The translations under genes were made by a program, and so were the position numbers. A stretch of 64,000 nucleotides of DNA from Bacteroidota bacterium (GTDB taxonomy: Bacteria; Bacteroidota; Bacteroidia; Chitinophagales; Chitinophagaceae). Under the pieces are notes generated by a model that was not told the origin of the DNA, made no database searches, and saw only the letters and a list, made by a program, of their open reading frames with translations. Each line of letters starts with the position of its first letter. Position 1 is the stretch's first letter. The DNA is taken from assembly GCA_023416995.1 (NCBI GenBank), contig JAEZGI010000084.1:15848-79847 (forward strand). The letters are read 5' to 3'. Below are positions 17,107 to 26,882 of the stretch, in pieces.

Positions 17107-18789
17107 ATGGCATACGACAATTATTATATCGCTGACCAGTTTACAATGCTGGCAAAATTGATGGACATCCACGGTGAAAACGCTTTCAAATCAAAATCAT
17201 ATTCAATAGCAGCATTTAATATTGAGAAGTTGCCCGTTCAACTTCACAGTGTTGACAAAAAAGAAATGGCCTCGTTGAAAGGCATTGGTGATTCTACGTC
17301 CAAAAAAATCATAGAAATACTTGCCACGGGCAAACTCCAGGCGCTGGAAGATATGGTCAACAAAACTCCGCCCGGCGTTGCAGAAATGTTGAACATAAAG
17401 GGGCTCGGACCAAAAAAGATAGCTACCGTCTGGAAAGAAATGGGAATTGAATCGATTGGAGAATTGTTGTACGCCTGTAATGAAAACCGACTTACGCTAT
17501 TCAAGGGATTTGGAGAAAAAACGCAAAAAAACGTCCAGGAATCCATTGAATTTTATACCCGCAGCCAGGGCAATTACCTCTATGCCCAGGTGGAAACACA
17601 TACCAACGAAATCACTACCGCCCTCGCAAAGGCTCATCCCGGTCAACAAATCAGCACCACGGGAACCTTCCGAAGACAAATGGAAATAATAACTGAGCTT
17701 GAATGGGTAACTACAATTGCGCCTGCTGATCTTACAAAGTTTTTTTCCAGCCTCGGCTATAAAACAGAAAATGAACTGCCCGGGAAAATGTCTTATGCAG
17801 GCCCGGAAAACCTGGTGTTAAGTTTCCACCTTGCTGACCATAGTAATTATCATAAGCTTTTATTTGAAACCAGTTGCAGTGATGAATTCAGAGAGTCATG
17901 GATAAATAACAACCCGGCACTGGATTATGCTGACCTGCAATCAGAAGATGATATCTTTCTTCGGTCAGGCATGGCCGTTATACCACCCCCGATGCGTGAA
18001 AAACCGACGACCCTGGAAAAGGTCCGCGATAAAGGTCTGCAACCGCTTATTCAACCCCATGATATTCGCGGTATAATTCACAGCCACAGTACCTGGAGCG
18101 ATGGTTCAGACTCTATAGAAGATATGGCAAAAGCCGCCATAGCCAATGGCCTTGAATACCTGGTGATCAGCGATCACAGCAAGTCGGCGGGTTATGCAAA
18201 CGGTTTGCAGGAAGACCGGATACGGCAGCAGCATGAGGAAATTGATGCTTTGAATATAAAGCTTGCACCGTTCAGGATTTTCAAAAGCATTGAAAGCGAC
18301 ATACTGAACGATGGGGCCTTAGACTACCGCGACGAAGTGCTTGCTTCGTTCGACCTGGTTATTACCTCCGTACATTCTAACCTGAAGATGACGCTGGAAA
18401 AAGCAATGAGTCGTTTATTAAAAGCTATTGAAAATCCTTATACTACCATCCTTGGTCATATGTCAGGCCGGCTGTTGTTAAGTCGACCGGGTTACCCGCT
18501 CGATTACCCAGCCATCATCGATGCCTGCGCAAAACACCAGGTAGTGATTGAGCTCAATGCACATCCACGTAGACTGGATATGGATTGGCGCTGGATAGAT
18601 GTCGCTGTTGCCAAAGGAGTATTGATCTCAATAGATCCTGATGCACATGCCGCTGATGCATTTGCTGATTGCAGGTACGGTGTGCTTGCTGCGCAAAAGG
18701 CTGGCATAACAAAAGCCAATAATCTCAGCAGTATGTCACTTGAAAAATTCGAAGCATTTCTTGCGGAACAAAAAAAGAAACGTTCTTAA
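17107..18789 (+). CDS. polX: PolX-type protein: helix-hairpin-helix and PHP nuclease, degenerate polymerase site
   Basis: The protein has 560 residues, the normal PolX length. Helix-hairpin-helix elements lie at about 55-70, 95-110 and 130-145 (LKGIGDSTSKK, IKGLGPKKIA, FKGFGEKT). The family-X nucleotidyltransferase region follows (about 155-300), but the canonical GSYRRG...DxD is GTFRR...E197-L-E199, and the VDLR motif with the third Asp reads VLSFH. The C-terminal PHP domain (about 318-560) is intact: HSHSTWSDG (H325, H327), SDHS, ESDIL, SVHSN, ELNAHP and DPDAH. The protein is therefore likely a 3'-5' exonuclease or AP-site processing enzyme in repair with little or no polymerase activity (inference). 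Confidence 0.88.
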   Translation: MAYDNYYIADQFTMLAKLMDIHGENAFKSKSYSIAAFNIEKLPVQLHSVDKKEMASLKGIGDSTSKKIIEILATGKLQALEDMVNKTPPGVAEMLNIKGLGPKKIATVWKEMGIESIGELLYACNENRLTLFKGFGEKTQKNVQESIEFYTRSQGNYLYAQVETHTNEITTALAKAHPGQQISTTGTFRRQMEIITELEWVTTIAPADLTKFFSSLGYKTENELPGKMSYAGPENLVLSFHLADHSNYHKLLFETSCSDEFRESWINNNPALDYADLQSEDDIFLRSGMAVIPPPMREKPTTLEKVRDKGLQPLIQPHDIRGIIHSHSTWSDGSDSIEDMAKAAIANGLEYLVISDHSKSAGYANGLQEDRIRQQHEEIDALNIKLAPFRIFKSIESDILNDGALDYRDEVLASFDLVITSVHSNLKMTLEKAMSRLLKAIENPYTTILGHMSGRLLLSRPGYPLDYPAIIDACAKHQVVIELNAHPRRLDMDWRWIDVAVAKGVLISIDPDAHAADAFADCRYGVLAAQKAGITKANNLSSMSLEKFEAFLAEQKKKRS

Positions 18790-18792
18790 ACA

Positions 18793-21700
18793 TCAGCGTA
18801 CGGTAAGTACCGGTAAACGAACGTAAAAGGTTGTGCCCTCACCTTCGCTTGTTTTGAACCAGATGTCACCCTGTGCCTGTTCAGCGATACTTTTGCTCAT
18901 AGCCAGACCAAGTCCCGTACCCGAAGATTTTGTTGTAAAGTTTGGCGTAAACACTTTAGGCTGAATATGTGGGGGGATGCCATCACCATTATCAGAAACT
19001 GAAATGATAAAGTCTTCATCTTCTATACGCTCTTCAAGATGAATAAGGATACGATCCTTATGTTCACAAGCCTCTACAGCATTCTGAAGCAGGTTCGTAA
19101 ACAACCTGTTTAACTGTGTTTTATCTGCCAGCATCATGATACGCTGATCAACCTTGTTCCATGTAAGTTCCAGCCGTTCGGTTGAATCGTATAACAAGGT
19201 AAGCGAGTTGAGCAGTTCATGCAGATCAAACACCTCGTTACGTGGGTTACCTATATTTGCAAACTGTGAAAAGTCTGATGCAATCTTTGATAAATGATCT
19301 ATCTGTTCGATCAGGGTACTGGCCACACTACCGGTCATTTCTTTGACATTGGGTGAGTTGTTGTCAATAGCTTTTTGCAGATACTGAATACTGAGCTTCA
19401 TTGGTGTGAGCGGATTTTTGATTTCATGCGCCACCTGCCTTGCCATTTGCCGCCATGCCCCTTCTCTTTCACTCTTAGCAAGCGCCTCAGCACTTTCGTC
19501 AAGTTTACGCACCATCTTGTTGTATTCGTTTACCAGTTCGCCAATTTCATCTTTTCTCTTCCATTGAATCTCCTGGTTGATTCTATTGAAATTAATCTCG
19601 CGCATTTTTTGCCCGATGATGGTAAATGAAGATGTGATGCGGTTTGTGATCACCAATGCTATGGCGCCGGCAACAAGAAAGATAAACGCATTCAGATTGA
19701 TAACCGTAACCAGGAAGTTGGAAATCTCCTGTGTGAGTTCGTCCTGGTTCCTGAACGATGGCACATTAAGATAAGCATAAGCGGTACCATCCAACTCCCG
19801 GAGTGGTGAATAGACACTTTTAAAATCAGTACGGCCAAGTTTTTCCTCTGTAAATACCTGGATCGCACGCTGATGCCGTAATTGAAAAAAAGCCTCCGGG
19901 TTCATTTTTTCAGCCAAAACCCCACGATTATAAATCACAGGATTTGACGACATTTTAAGGTTACCCAGGGTATCATAGAAGTTAACATCCGTACCATGTA
20001 TCTCAACAATCTCGGCCATTAAAGCTTCAAGATCAACGCGCGAGCTATCGCTATACAATATGCTTTCATTGATCATTGCATCTTTGCGGTCGAACCTGTT
20101 TTCTAATTCATTTGTCATGATCTTGCTGGTACGGATCAACAGTTCGCGACGCTCCCGGTCGTACCGGTTGATAAAAAATAAAATCGTAGCAACACCAATT
20201 ACCACAAAAGAAAGGAGACTCACCATGATGATGGTGCTATGAATCTGTGACCGGATACTGAACTCCCAGTATGATCGTATTACCGACATCTTTAACCTGC
20301 TATGCACAATCAATGCACCTAACCTGTAAAATGCCAGCAGGAAAAGAAAGGTAGTAAACAGGTAAGAGAATAAAGTGATGGCCTCGATAAATGAAACATT
20401 CTTTTTGGCGATGATGATCAGTGTATCAGCGGCCCCTTTATAAAAAAGTACTTCATAATTGCGATCCTTCCTGATATCAAATTCTGTTTTTGGTATCTCG
20501 TTCGCTTCAAGATATGTGGGAAAAGGAAAGTCATTATAATAATTAATTAAGCGCCTGCTTTTATAAATGGCGTATGAATAACCCTGCGAATAGTCAGGCA
20601 CCATTTCTTTTGAACTCTGGAACAACTCAGGCACCAGCGCGTCGCTCTTGTAACGTTTTGGTTCTGCTATCATAAAAAAGTAACCAACCGTGGTGCTGTC
20701 GGCTGCCTTTACTTCTTTTTTACTGATATAAGATACCTGGTCAAACGACTTCTCATAATACATCACATCCTGGACACCTGTTTTGGTGCTCTGGATCATG
20801 AAGATCGTGTTCAGGGTATCAAAAGAAACCGGTTGATTATTATGTAACGGCCGGTAGTAATCATCATACAAATAGATCCTTGTATCGTACCGTTCAAGAT
20901 AAACGCTGAAGTTTTTGTTAATGATACTGTCTCTCAGATATTCATTCTCGACCGGATCTCTGAACCGGTCAAAATTGGCAATTAAGAAGTCGTTATCCAG
21001 GTAAGCAAAAGCAATGTTTAACAGCTTGCCACCTGAGGGATCTGCCTGTAATGACAATTTTTGTGCAAAACGCTGTCTTGCTTCAAATTCGATCTTCCTA
21101 TTTTCAAAAATAATTACAGCAGCAATTGAAAAAGAAAACACAAATAACCAGAACAACACTTCGGACACATTGAGCCTGAATCTTAACCCTGAAAACAATT
21201 GCTGCTGAATCATCATCAGGAACAACAATAGCCAGAGCAATACATACAGGTTCAGTTCTACTACCGCAGCATTTTTTGTAAATGTAAGCATCAACAAACC
21301 GATGAATGCGCTGATGATGAGACTTACATAATAATTCCCATAAATCAATTTGCCGCAAACGGTGAGTAATACCTGCGCCAGAAAAAAGTAACTCAAGGCG
21401 AGTGTTGCCAGAATAGCAAAGCCGATGAAACTATACCTTGTAAGGTTTTCAATGTTGATTACGTTGAACGAAATTTTGGCATCGGCCACAAGACTTTGAA
21501 TAATGTCAGCAAAAAGGAAGGTGGCTAGGACCATGATGCCGAGAAGCAGGATCACACAAAACCAGTTCAACCATTTTTCTGCAAATGGCCGCACCGGCAC
21601 CGTTCCAATGCGCCGGTTTATGAATAACATCAACCAGGAAGCCAGCAGGGTATTTATCAGCAGGTCGCCCAGCGAGCTAAGTACAAAACTGGAACTGTAT

Positions 21701-22590
21701 ATAGCCGGATCAAACAATTCAAATTGCCGAAGACTCAAAAAACCTGGGTAGTGATAAACAATGAGCCGCATCAGGAAAATACAAAGCGCCATAAATGCGG
21801 CCCCGGACCACAATCCGTAGGTACGATGAATGTAGTTGGATTCCTGGTGCACATAAATGATCATCAGGAATACACCCGCAAGCACAAAAATGAATGACCA
21901 CCAGTTGTGTTGCCTGCCTTCTAACTGCAATTCACTCAGATAAAAAAGTGTTTGTCCTTTATAACTGTTAACAGGATAATTGGTAGGCTTAACAGAGATA
22001 TCAATCAGTTTTTCAGCACCCGGGTAGTCGTAGAATTCGCGGCGAAAGTTGGAGTTCTGAACAAAGTATTGTGTCAGCACCGGTATTAGTGCGTTCACGG
22101 TATACTGTTTATCGTTGGCCAGGTTAACGATGCGATTCACATGTACATACCTGCCGCTGGTAAGGGTTACGAGTCCAACGGTATCACGATCTTCCCATAC
22201 CATGCCCGGAGCTATGTCCTGGGTGTTCCAGAAAACAAGTTCGCGCTCCAGCGAAGGATCGTCATCATAAATAAAGATGCCGTACTTTTTGGTTTTAAGC
22301 AACAGCTCGTCGAGTGCTTTTCCGGTATAAGAGCCGTCAACCAGGCTTTGTAATAAGGCAGTGTCAGCAACAAGTTTGTCAAAATCAGCTTCCTTGTCCT
22401 GGATCTTATCTTCAATGGCCCTTGAGTAATAGATAACGGAAGTAGTGCGAACCAGGTACCGGTTGACCAACCAGCCAAGGATAAACATCCCTATGGCAGC
22501 AATCAGGAGATAAATATTCTTCCTAAACAGGTTTTGGAGGAGATCCTTCAATGGCAGTATTTTGTTTTTTGATCGAGTTCCAGATGGCAT
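18793..22590 (-). CDS. Very large NtrY-like membrane sensor histidine kinase
   Basis: The 1265-residue protein is far longer than most NtrY kinases. An N-terminal helix (about 25-45) is followed by an extracytoplasmic segment to about 235. A block of several helices (about 240-530), a second extracytoplasmic sensor segment, two helices near 740 and 800, a third extracytoplasmic part and a helix near 965 follow. HAMP, HisKA and HATPase domains complete it. The phospho-acceptor is H1055 in QVAHEIKNPLTPMKLS, and the ATP site has DNGDGIPP and GTGLGLAM. No response regulator is adjacent. The start overlaps mazG by 68 bp; a TTG at 22551 would reduce this, so the N-terminus is uncertain. Confidence 0.88.
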   Translation of the reverse strand: MPSGTRSKNKILPLKDLLQNLFRKNIYLLIAAIGMFILGWLVNRYLVRTTSVIYYSRAIEDKIQDKEADFDKLVADTALLQSLVDGSYTGKALDELLLKTKKYGIFIYDDDPSLERELVFWNTQDIAPGMVWEDRDTVGLVTLTSGRYVHVNRIVNLANDKQYTVNALIPVLTQYFVQNSNFRREFYDYPGAEKLIDISVKPTNYPVNSYKGQTLFYLSELQLEGRQHNWWSFIFVLAGVFLMIIYVHQESNYIHRTYGLWSGAAFMALCIFLMRLIVYHYPGFLSLRQFELFDPAIYSSSFVLSSLGDLLINTLLASWLMLFINRRIGTVPVRPFAEKWLNWFCVILLLGIMVLATFLFADIIQSLVADAKISFNVINIENLTRYSFIGFAILATLALSYFFLAQVLLTVCGKLIYGNYYVSLIISAFIGLLMLTFTKNAAVVELNLYVLLWLLLFLMMIQQQLFSGLRFRLNVSEVLFWLFVFSFSIAAVIIFENRKIEFEARQRFAQKLSLQADPSGGKLLNIAFAYLDNDFLIANFDRFRDPVENEYLRDSIINKNFSVYLERYDTRIYLYDDYYRPLHNNQPVSFDTLNTIFMIQSTKTGVQDVMYYEKSFDQVSYISKKEVKAADSTTVGYFFMIAEPKRYKSDALVPELFQSSKEMVPDYSQGYSYAIYKSRRLINYYNDFPFPTYLEANEIPKTEFDIRKDRNYEVLFYKGAADTLIIIAKKNVSFIEAITLFSYLFTTFLFLLAFYRLGALIVHSRLKMSVIRSYWEFSIRSQIHSTIIMVSLLSFVVIGVATILFFINRYDRERRELLIRTSKIMTNELENRFDRKDAMINESILYSDSSRVDLEALMAEIVEIHGTDVNFYDTLGNLKMSSNPVIYNRGVLAEKMNPEAFFQLRHQRAIQVFTEEKLGRTDFKSVYSPLRELDGTAYAYLNVPSFRNQDELTQEISNFLVTVINLNAFIFLVAGAIALVITNRITSSFTIIGQKMREINFNRINQEIQWKRKDEIGELVNEYNKMVRKLDESAEALAKSEREGAWRQMARQVAHEIKNPLTPMKLSIQYLQKAIDNNSPNVKEMTGSVASTLIEQIDHLSKIASDFSQFANIGNPRNEVFDLHELLNSLTLLYDSTERLELTWNKVDQRIMMLADKTQLNRLFTNLLQNAVEACEHKDRILIHLEERIEDEDFIISVSDNGDGIPPHIQPKVFTPNFTTKSSGTGLGLAMSKSIAEQAQGDIWFKTSEGEGTTFYVRLPVLTVR

Positions 22591-23329
22591 CCATTTCCTG
22601 AAGCGTCATTTCACTCAGGGCTTTGCCTTCCTGTAACGCCTTTTCTTCCATCGCGGTGAAGCGGCTTATAAACTTTTTATTGGTCCTTTCCAGCGCGTTT
22701 TCGGCGTCTATCCGCAAAAACCGTGCGTAATTAACTAATGAGAACAGCACATCTCCGAACTCATCTTCTATCTTGTCTGTATCACCGGTGGCCTCAGCTT
22801 CACGCAGTTCATTAATTTCTTCATTTACTTTTTCCCAGACCTGTTCGCGGTTATCCCATTCAAAACCCACCTGCATGGCCTTTTCCTGCAAACGGGTGGC
22901 TTTAACAACCGAAGGCAGTGCTTTGGGTACGCCACCCAGCACTGATTTCTTCCCTTCCTTTAATTTCAGCTTTTCCCAGTTCTGTTTAACCTCGGCCTCG
23001 TCTTTTACTTTAACATCACCATAGATATGTGGATGCCGCGAAATAAGTTTTTCCGAAACTCCTTTGATAACGTCTTCCAAAGTAAACTCACCCTGTTCCG
23101 TTGCAATCTTTGCATAAAACAGCAAGTGCAGCATGATATCACCGGCTTCTTCTTTTATTCCTTTCCAGTCTTTATCAGTGATGGCATCTGCCAGTTCATA
23201 AGTTTCTTCTATAGTAAGCGGGCGCAAGGTATGAATGGTTTGCTTGCGATCCCAGGGGCATTGCTCGCGCAGTTCATCCATAATCTTCACCAAACCCAAA
23301 AATGCATTTGCAACCGAATCATTTTGCAT
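22523..23329 (-). CDS. mazG: Nucleoside triphosphate pyrophosphohydrolase MazG
   Basis: The 268-residue protein has the two tandem MazG domains of the long form. The first carries CPWDRKQTIHTLRP, IEETYELADAI and EEAGDIMLHLLFYA, and the second EINELREAEATG and EDEFGDVLFSLVNYAR. The acidic EExxE/D motifs bind magnesium. The enzyme removes pyrophosphate from aberrant or excess NTPs in the cytoplasm. It follows a DUF3667 gene by 9 bp and overlaps the large kinase gene, so the three probably form an operon. Confidence 0.95.
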   Translation of the reverse strand: MQNDSVANAFLGLVKIMDELREQCPWDRKQTIHTLRPLTIEETYELADAITDKDWKGIKEEAGDIMLHLLFYAKIATEQGEFTLEDVIKGVSEKLISRHPHIYGDVKVKDEAEVKQNWEKLKLKEGKKSVLGGVPKALPSVVKATRLQEKAMQVGFEWDNREQVWEKVNEEINELREAEATGDTDKIEDEFGDVLFSLVNYARFLRIDAENALERTNKKFISRFTAMEEKALQEGKALSEMTLQEMDAIWNSIKKQNTAIEGSPPKPV

Positions 23330-23338
23330 AATAATAAA

Positions 23339-24451
23339 TTAAAGCCTCAACACTGAGTAGAGTAAAAACACCACAAATAGAAAACTGATGGCAAAGGTAG
23401 CAAGGAGATTTAAAAGGATGAATTTCAGGATGGTTTTCCACCTGCCCTGCCCATAAAAGATGCGCATCGCTTTATAGGCATACCAGATTCCATACAGCAT
23501 AAAAACAAAGATGATGAAACCGATCCAGCCCGCGTCAAACCTCTCCTCCAGTTCGCGCAATCCAAAAAATATCAGCAACCAAAGAAAGGTGAATATATAC
23601 AGGTAAATGAGCCACAATGCATGATCCGCAAAATAGAACTGTTTTCTGCGTACATATAACAATTTCAGGAACAGGGCATATAAAGGAAGCGAAATAAATA
23701 ACAGGTAAGGAAATGTATGAATGAATTTATTGAGCACGTCTTTGTATAACCTGCGTTCATCATCACCATACCGTATTCTAAATTCGATATTGCGGTATTC
23801 AAGTTGTCTTTGTAACCAGTTATCGCGTTCATCAGCCGGTAAAGCAGCCTGCGTTGAATCGTATTCAGCGCGGGATTCATAAGAACCGGTCCAGGTTTTT
23901 CGGAACGAGAACCCCCCACTGTCATCATCACTATCCCGAACCTGCACCGTTGAATCGCTTTTGTCAATTTCAACACTGACAGGCACCGGGAGGTTACTGA
24001 TCATCGCAAATGTTTGTTCTATCGCCGCAGAATCTTCAGCCGTTTTTGCATTGTCGAGCGCATTAATTTTTGCCCTTTTCAGATTTGTATCGCGGTCACG
24101 TGTTGCCTTTGAACGACTGGGATTCCAGTTCTCAAGGTTGAATACCGAATAAAAAATAAGAAAGAATACCGCTGAACTGAATACATACATCCTGATGGGA
24201 TGCAGGTATCTTGCGCGACGGCCCGCTATGTATTCTTTGGGAAGAAAGCCCGGCTTTTTAAGCAGCAGTTTGCCTGTACTGAAAAACTTACCGTCGAAAT
24301 GCGTTATGTCCTGGAAGAAGTGAGATATCAGTCCCCACAAGGTTTCTTTTGGTTCGATATTCTCCTGTCCACACACCTGGCAGTATCGGCCCTGAACAAT
24401 TGTACCACAGTTTAAACAATCTTTATCCGAACGCTCTTTGGAATGGGACAC
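23339..24451 (-). CDS. DUF3667 membrane protein with N-terminal zinc ribbon
   Basis: The 370-residue protein starts with a zinc-ribbon pair, CLNCG (14-18) and CQVCGQ. It continues with the family-typical HFFQDITHFDGKF, KKPGFLPKEYIAGRRARYLHPIRMYVF. Membrane helices are visible near 90-108, 245-265, 280-300, 310-330 and 345-365. A charged soluble loop (about 115-235) separates the first helix from the rest. The family is widespread in Bacteroidota and its function is unknown. It is the first gene of the run with mazG and the NtrY-like kinase. Confidence 0.88.
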   Translation of the reverse strand: MSHSKERSDKDCLNCGTIVQGRYCQVCGQENIEPKETLWGLISHFFQDITHFDGKFFSTGKLLLKKPGFLPKEYIAGRRARYLHPIRMYVFSSAVFFLIFYSVFNLENWNPSRSKATRDRDTNLKRAKINALDNAKTAEDSAAIEQTFAMISNLPVPVSVEIDKSDSTVQVRDSDDDSGGFSFRKTWTGSYESRAEYDSTQAALPADERDNWLQRQLEYRNIEFRIRYGDDERRLYKDVLNKFIHTFPYLLFISLPLYALFLKLLYVRRKQFYFADHALWLIYLYIFTFLWLLIFFGLRELEERFDAGWIGFIIFVFMLYGIWYAYKAMRIFYGQGRWKTILKFILLNLLATFAISFLFVVFLLYSVLRL

Positions 24452-24550
24452 TAATTTTAAATTTTAGCTAAAAATAAGGAAACACGCTATTTTACAGAAA
24501 AAAATGGACAGCTTGCAGCATTAAAGACTGCATTTCACGTTTATATCGCT

Positions 24551-25381
24551 ATGAAACCTATTTCCTTAGTTGCTCTTCTTTGTATCATTTCTTTTTCCGC
24601 ATCGTCGCAGTTCTATTATAAGGACCTGGTGGTTACCCGGGAACTGCAAAAGAAACAACAAACCTATCGTAAAAATGCCGTGCGCGCTGTGGATTATGCC
24701 AGCTTCGATGCAAACAATCAGCCAATAGAAGGTTTCAGTTGTCAGCAAACTGTTGCGCAGGATTTCACCCTCATACATACTGTAACAAAAACAACTTTAA
24801 CGGGTACTTCGGAAAGTGCTGCTTATTTTAATACCAAGGGGCAACTGATACGCACAACCGATACGGCTGATGGCAACAAGACCAACACTGAATACCGGTA
24901 CGATGTAAACAACCGCCTGGTCAGTATCACGAGCATAGCAACCTCACCCGGCCAAAGTTCTAACCAGGAGCAACATATCTGGGAATACAATGATAAAGGG
25001 CAACCACTGAAGGCATTTAAGATCAAAAACGGTATTGACACTACTTATATCAGTTTTGTATTGGATGAGCGAGGCAATATTGCGGAAGAAAAAAGCATTC
25101 GCAATAATGCTGAGCTGCCGGTAGTGTTTTATTATTACGATGAGGATAACCAGCTTACAGACATCGTTCGATATAATGCGAAAGCGCGCAGACTGTTACC
25201 GGATTACATCTTTGAATATGAAGACAACCGCATAGGCTCAATGCTCGTAGCCGAAGAGGGAACCGGTGATTACCAGAAATGGTATTACAGTTACGATGAT
25301 AACGGGCTCAAACTTCAGGATGCCTGCTATTCAAAAACAAAGGTTTTGATAGGAAGGGTTGAATACCGTTATAAGTTTTAA
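24551..25381 (+). CDS. Secreted protein with RHS/YD-like strands, function unknown
   Basis: The 276-residue protein starts with a signal peptide (MKPISLVALLCIISFSASSQ). The mature part contains repeated short beta-strand motifs with the shape YDxNNxLxxI or Y-D-x-G, as in EYRYDVNNRLVSI, WEYNDKGQPLKAF, YYYDEDNQLTDIV and YSYDDNGLKLQDA. These resemble YD/RHS-type or YwqK-like antiparallel repeats, spaced about 30-50 residues apart. No catalytic motif is visible. It is convergent with the tesA-like gene, their stop codons overlapping by four bases. Confidence 0.75.
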   Translation: MKPISLVALLCIISFSASSQFYYKDLVVTRELQKKQQTYRKNAVRAVDYASFDANNQPIEGFSCQQTVAQDFTLIHTVTKTTLTGTSESAAYFNTKGQLIRTTDTADGNKTNTEYRYDVNNRLVSITSIATSPGQSSNQEQHIWEYNDKGQPLKAFKIKNGIDTTYISFVLDERGNIAEEKSIRNNAELPVVFYYYDEDNQLTDIVRYNAKARRLLPDYIFEYEDNRIGSMLVAEEGTGDYQKWYYSYDDNGLKLQDACYSKTKVLIGRVEYRYKF

Positions 25382-26061
25382 TTAGCTTCCGTAAGCAGCG
25401 GCTGCATTACCTTCCATATGTTTTCCGCTACAATATGGTGTCCTTCAGCAGTAGGATGTATGCCGTCGGCCTGGTTAAGATCAGCTTCACCCCCCACTCC
25501 TTCAAGTACAAATGGCACAAGCGCCATATTGTTTTTGGTTGCCAGTTTTTCGAAGATGCCCCGAAACGCTGAAGCATAGGTGTTCCCCATATTAGGCGGC
25601 ACCTGCATTCCGGTCATGATGAGTTTTGCATCCGGGTATTTGTTTTTGACACGATCGATGATTTCCTGCAGATTAGCTACTGTTTCAGAAACAGGTATAC
25701 CACGGAGACCATCATTTGCTCCCAGTTCCAGCACAAACATATCAATCTTGTTACGCAGTAGCCAGTCGATGCGATTTTTACCTCCTGCAGATGTTTCCCC
25801 ACTTAAACCGGCATTGACTACCTTATAAGGAAGATTCAGAGAATCCAGTTTATGCTGGATCAGCGCGGGGAACGCCTCCGATACATCGAGACCATATCCT
25901 GCAGTAAGACTGTTACCAAAAAACAAGATGGTTTTTACAGGCGCTGTGTTGGTAGCTGCTGCGTCTTCCTTTTTTGCCGCTGCCGGTTGGTTTTGTTCGT
26001 TACTGCCACATGCAAACAAAAAGAAAATAAATACCAGGAAAGCTATGTTTTGTTTCATCAT
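25378..26061 (-). CDS. tesA: TesA-like GDSL (SGNH) esterase, lipoprotein
   Basis: The chosen start (tandem ATGs at 26061 and 26058) gives about 227 residues and a lipoprotein signal ending in the lipobox LFAC. A longer frame to 26142 adds no recognisable domain. SGNH blocks are present: the nucleophile Ser in FFGNSLTAGYG, GLSGETSAGG, GANDGLRG, and the DGIHPTAEGH block holding Asp and His. Such enzymes hydrolyse acyl esters or thioesters. The gene diverges from ybbA-ybbP, the same arrangement as tesA / ybbAP in E. coli, which supports orthology. It is probably anchored in the cell envelope. Confidence 0.88.
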   Translation of the reverse strand: MMKQNIAFLVFIFFLFACGSNEQNQPAAAKKEDAAATNTAPVKTILFFGNSLTAGYGLDVSEAFPALIQHKLDSLNLPYKVVNAGLSGETSAGGKNRIDWLLRNKIDMFVLELGANDGLRGIPVSETVANLQEIIDRVKNKYPDAKLIMTGMQVPPNMGNTYASAFRGIFEKLATKNNMALVPFVLEGVGGEADLNQADGIHPTAEGHHIVAENIWKVMQPLLTEAN

Positions 26062-26166
26062 AATTTCAAACCTTAAATAACCCGTTACTTTAAAAATCAC
26101 TAATTTACCCCATATTGTTACCCGCAAAAATAATTCCTTCATTCCTGCATAAATATAAAGTCAGCC

Positions 26167-26856
26167 TTGGAAACGATCCTAAGAATTGAAAATCTCAGCA
26201 AAACTTATACTAGTGCTGAACATACACTTACAGTTTTAAATAATATCAATTTTTCAATACCCGCTGGCTCAACACTGGCTATCGTGGGTCCTTCAGGCAG
26301 TGGAAAAACAACCCTGCTAGGATTATGTGCCGGTCTTGACCGTTCCAGTGAAGGATTGGTAGAACTCAAAGGTATCAGGCTGGATAATCTTAATGAAGAC
26401 CAACGTGCCCTTGTTCGCAACCAGCATGTTGGCTTTATCTTTCAAAACTTCCAATTATTACCTACACTCACAGCGATCGAAAATGTAATGGTACCACTGG
26501 AATTACGCGGCGAAAAAAATATCCGGCCAAAAGCACTCGAACTGCTGGATAAAGTTGGTTTATCGGGCCGCATTAATCACTATCCCTCGCAGCTTTCAGG
26601 GGGTGAACAACAAAGGGTTTCACTGGCCAGGGCTTTCTCCAATAACCCGGCAATACTTTTTGCTGACGAACCTACCGGCAACCTTGATGCAGAAACCAGT
26701 GATAAGGTGGTGAAGTTGTTGTTTGATTTGAATAAAGAAGCGGGTACCACGCTGGTTGTGGTAACCCATAACCTCGAACTGGCAGCACTCACACAACGAA
26801 TCATAAAAATCAAAGCCGGACAGGTAGATAACGACACAATGGTTCAGGCGAACTGA
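26167..26856 (+). CDS. ybbA: ABC transporter ATPase (YbbA/LolD type)
   Basis: The 229-residue ATPase contains Walker A GPSGSGKTTL, the Q-loop in FIFQNFQLLP, signature LSGGEQQRVSLARA, Walker B ILFADEPTGNLD and a switch His in VVTHN. It appears to begin with TTG at 26167; no in-frame ATG lies at a sensible place upstream, and the protein is complete from there. It is followed by the permease gene with only a few bases between the stop and a possible GTG start. The pair belongs to the MacB/LolCDE-like group of mechanotransmission exporters; the substrate is unknown. Confidence 0.92.
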   Translation: METILRIENLSKTYTSAEHTLTVLNNINFSIPAGSTLAIVGPSGSGKTTLLGLCAGLDRSSEGLVELKGIRLDNLNEDQRALVRNQHVGFIFQNFQLLPTLTAIENVMVPLELRGEKNIRPKALELLDKVGLSGRINHYPSQLSGGEQQRVSLARAFSNNPAILFADEPTGNLDAETSDKVVKLLFDLNKEAGTTLVVVTHNLELAALTQRIIKIKAGQVDNDTMVQAN

Positions 26857-26882
26857 TTGTGCTTTCATCATTAATATTTTTT

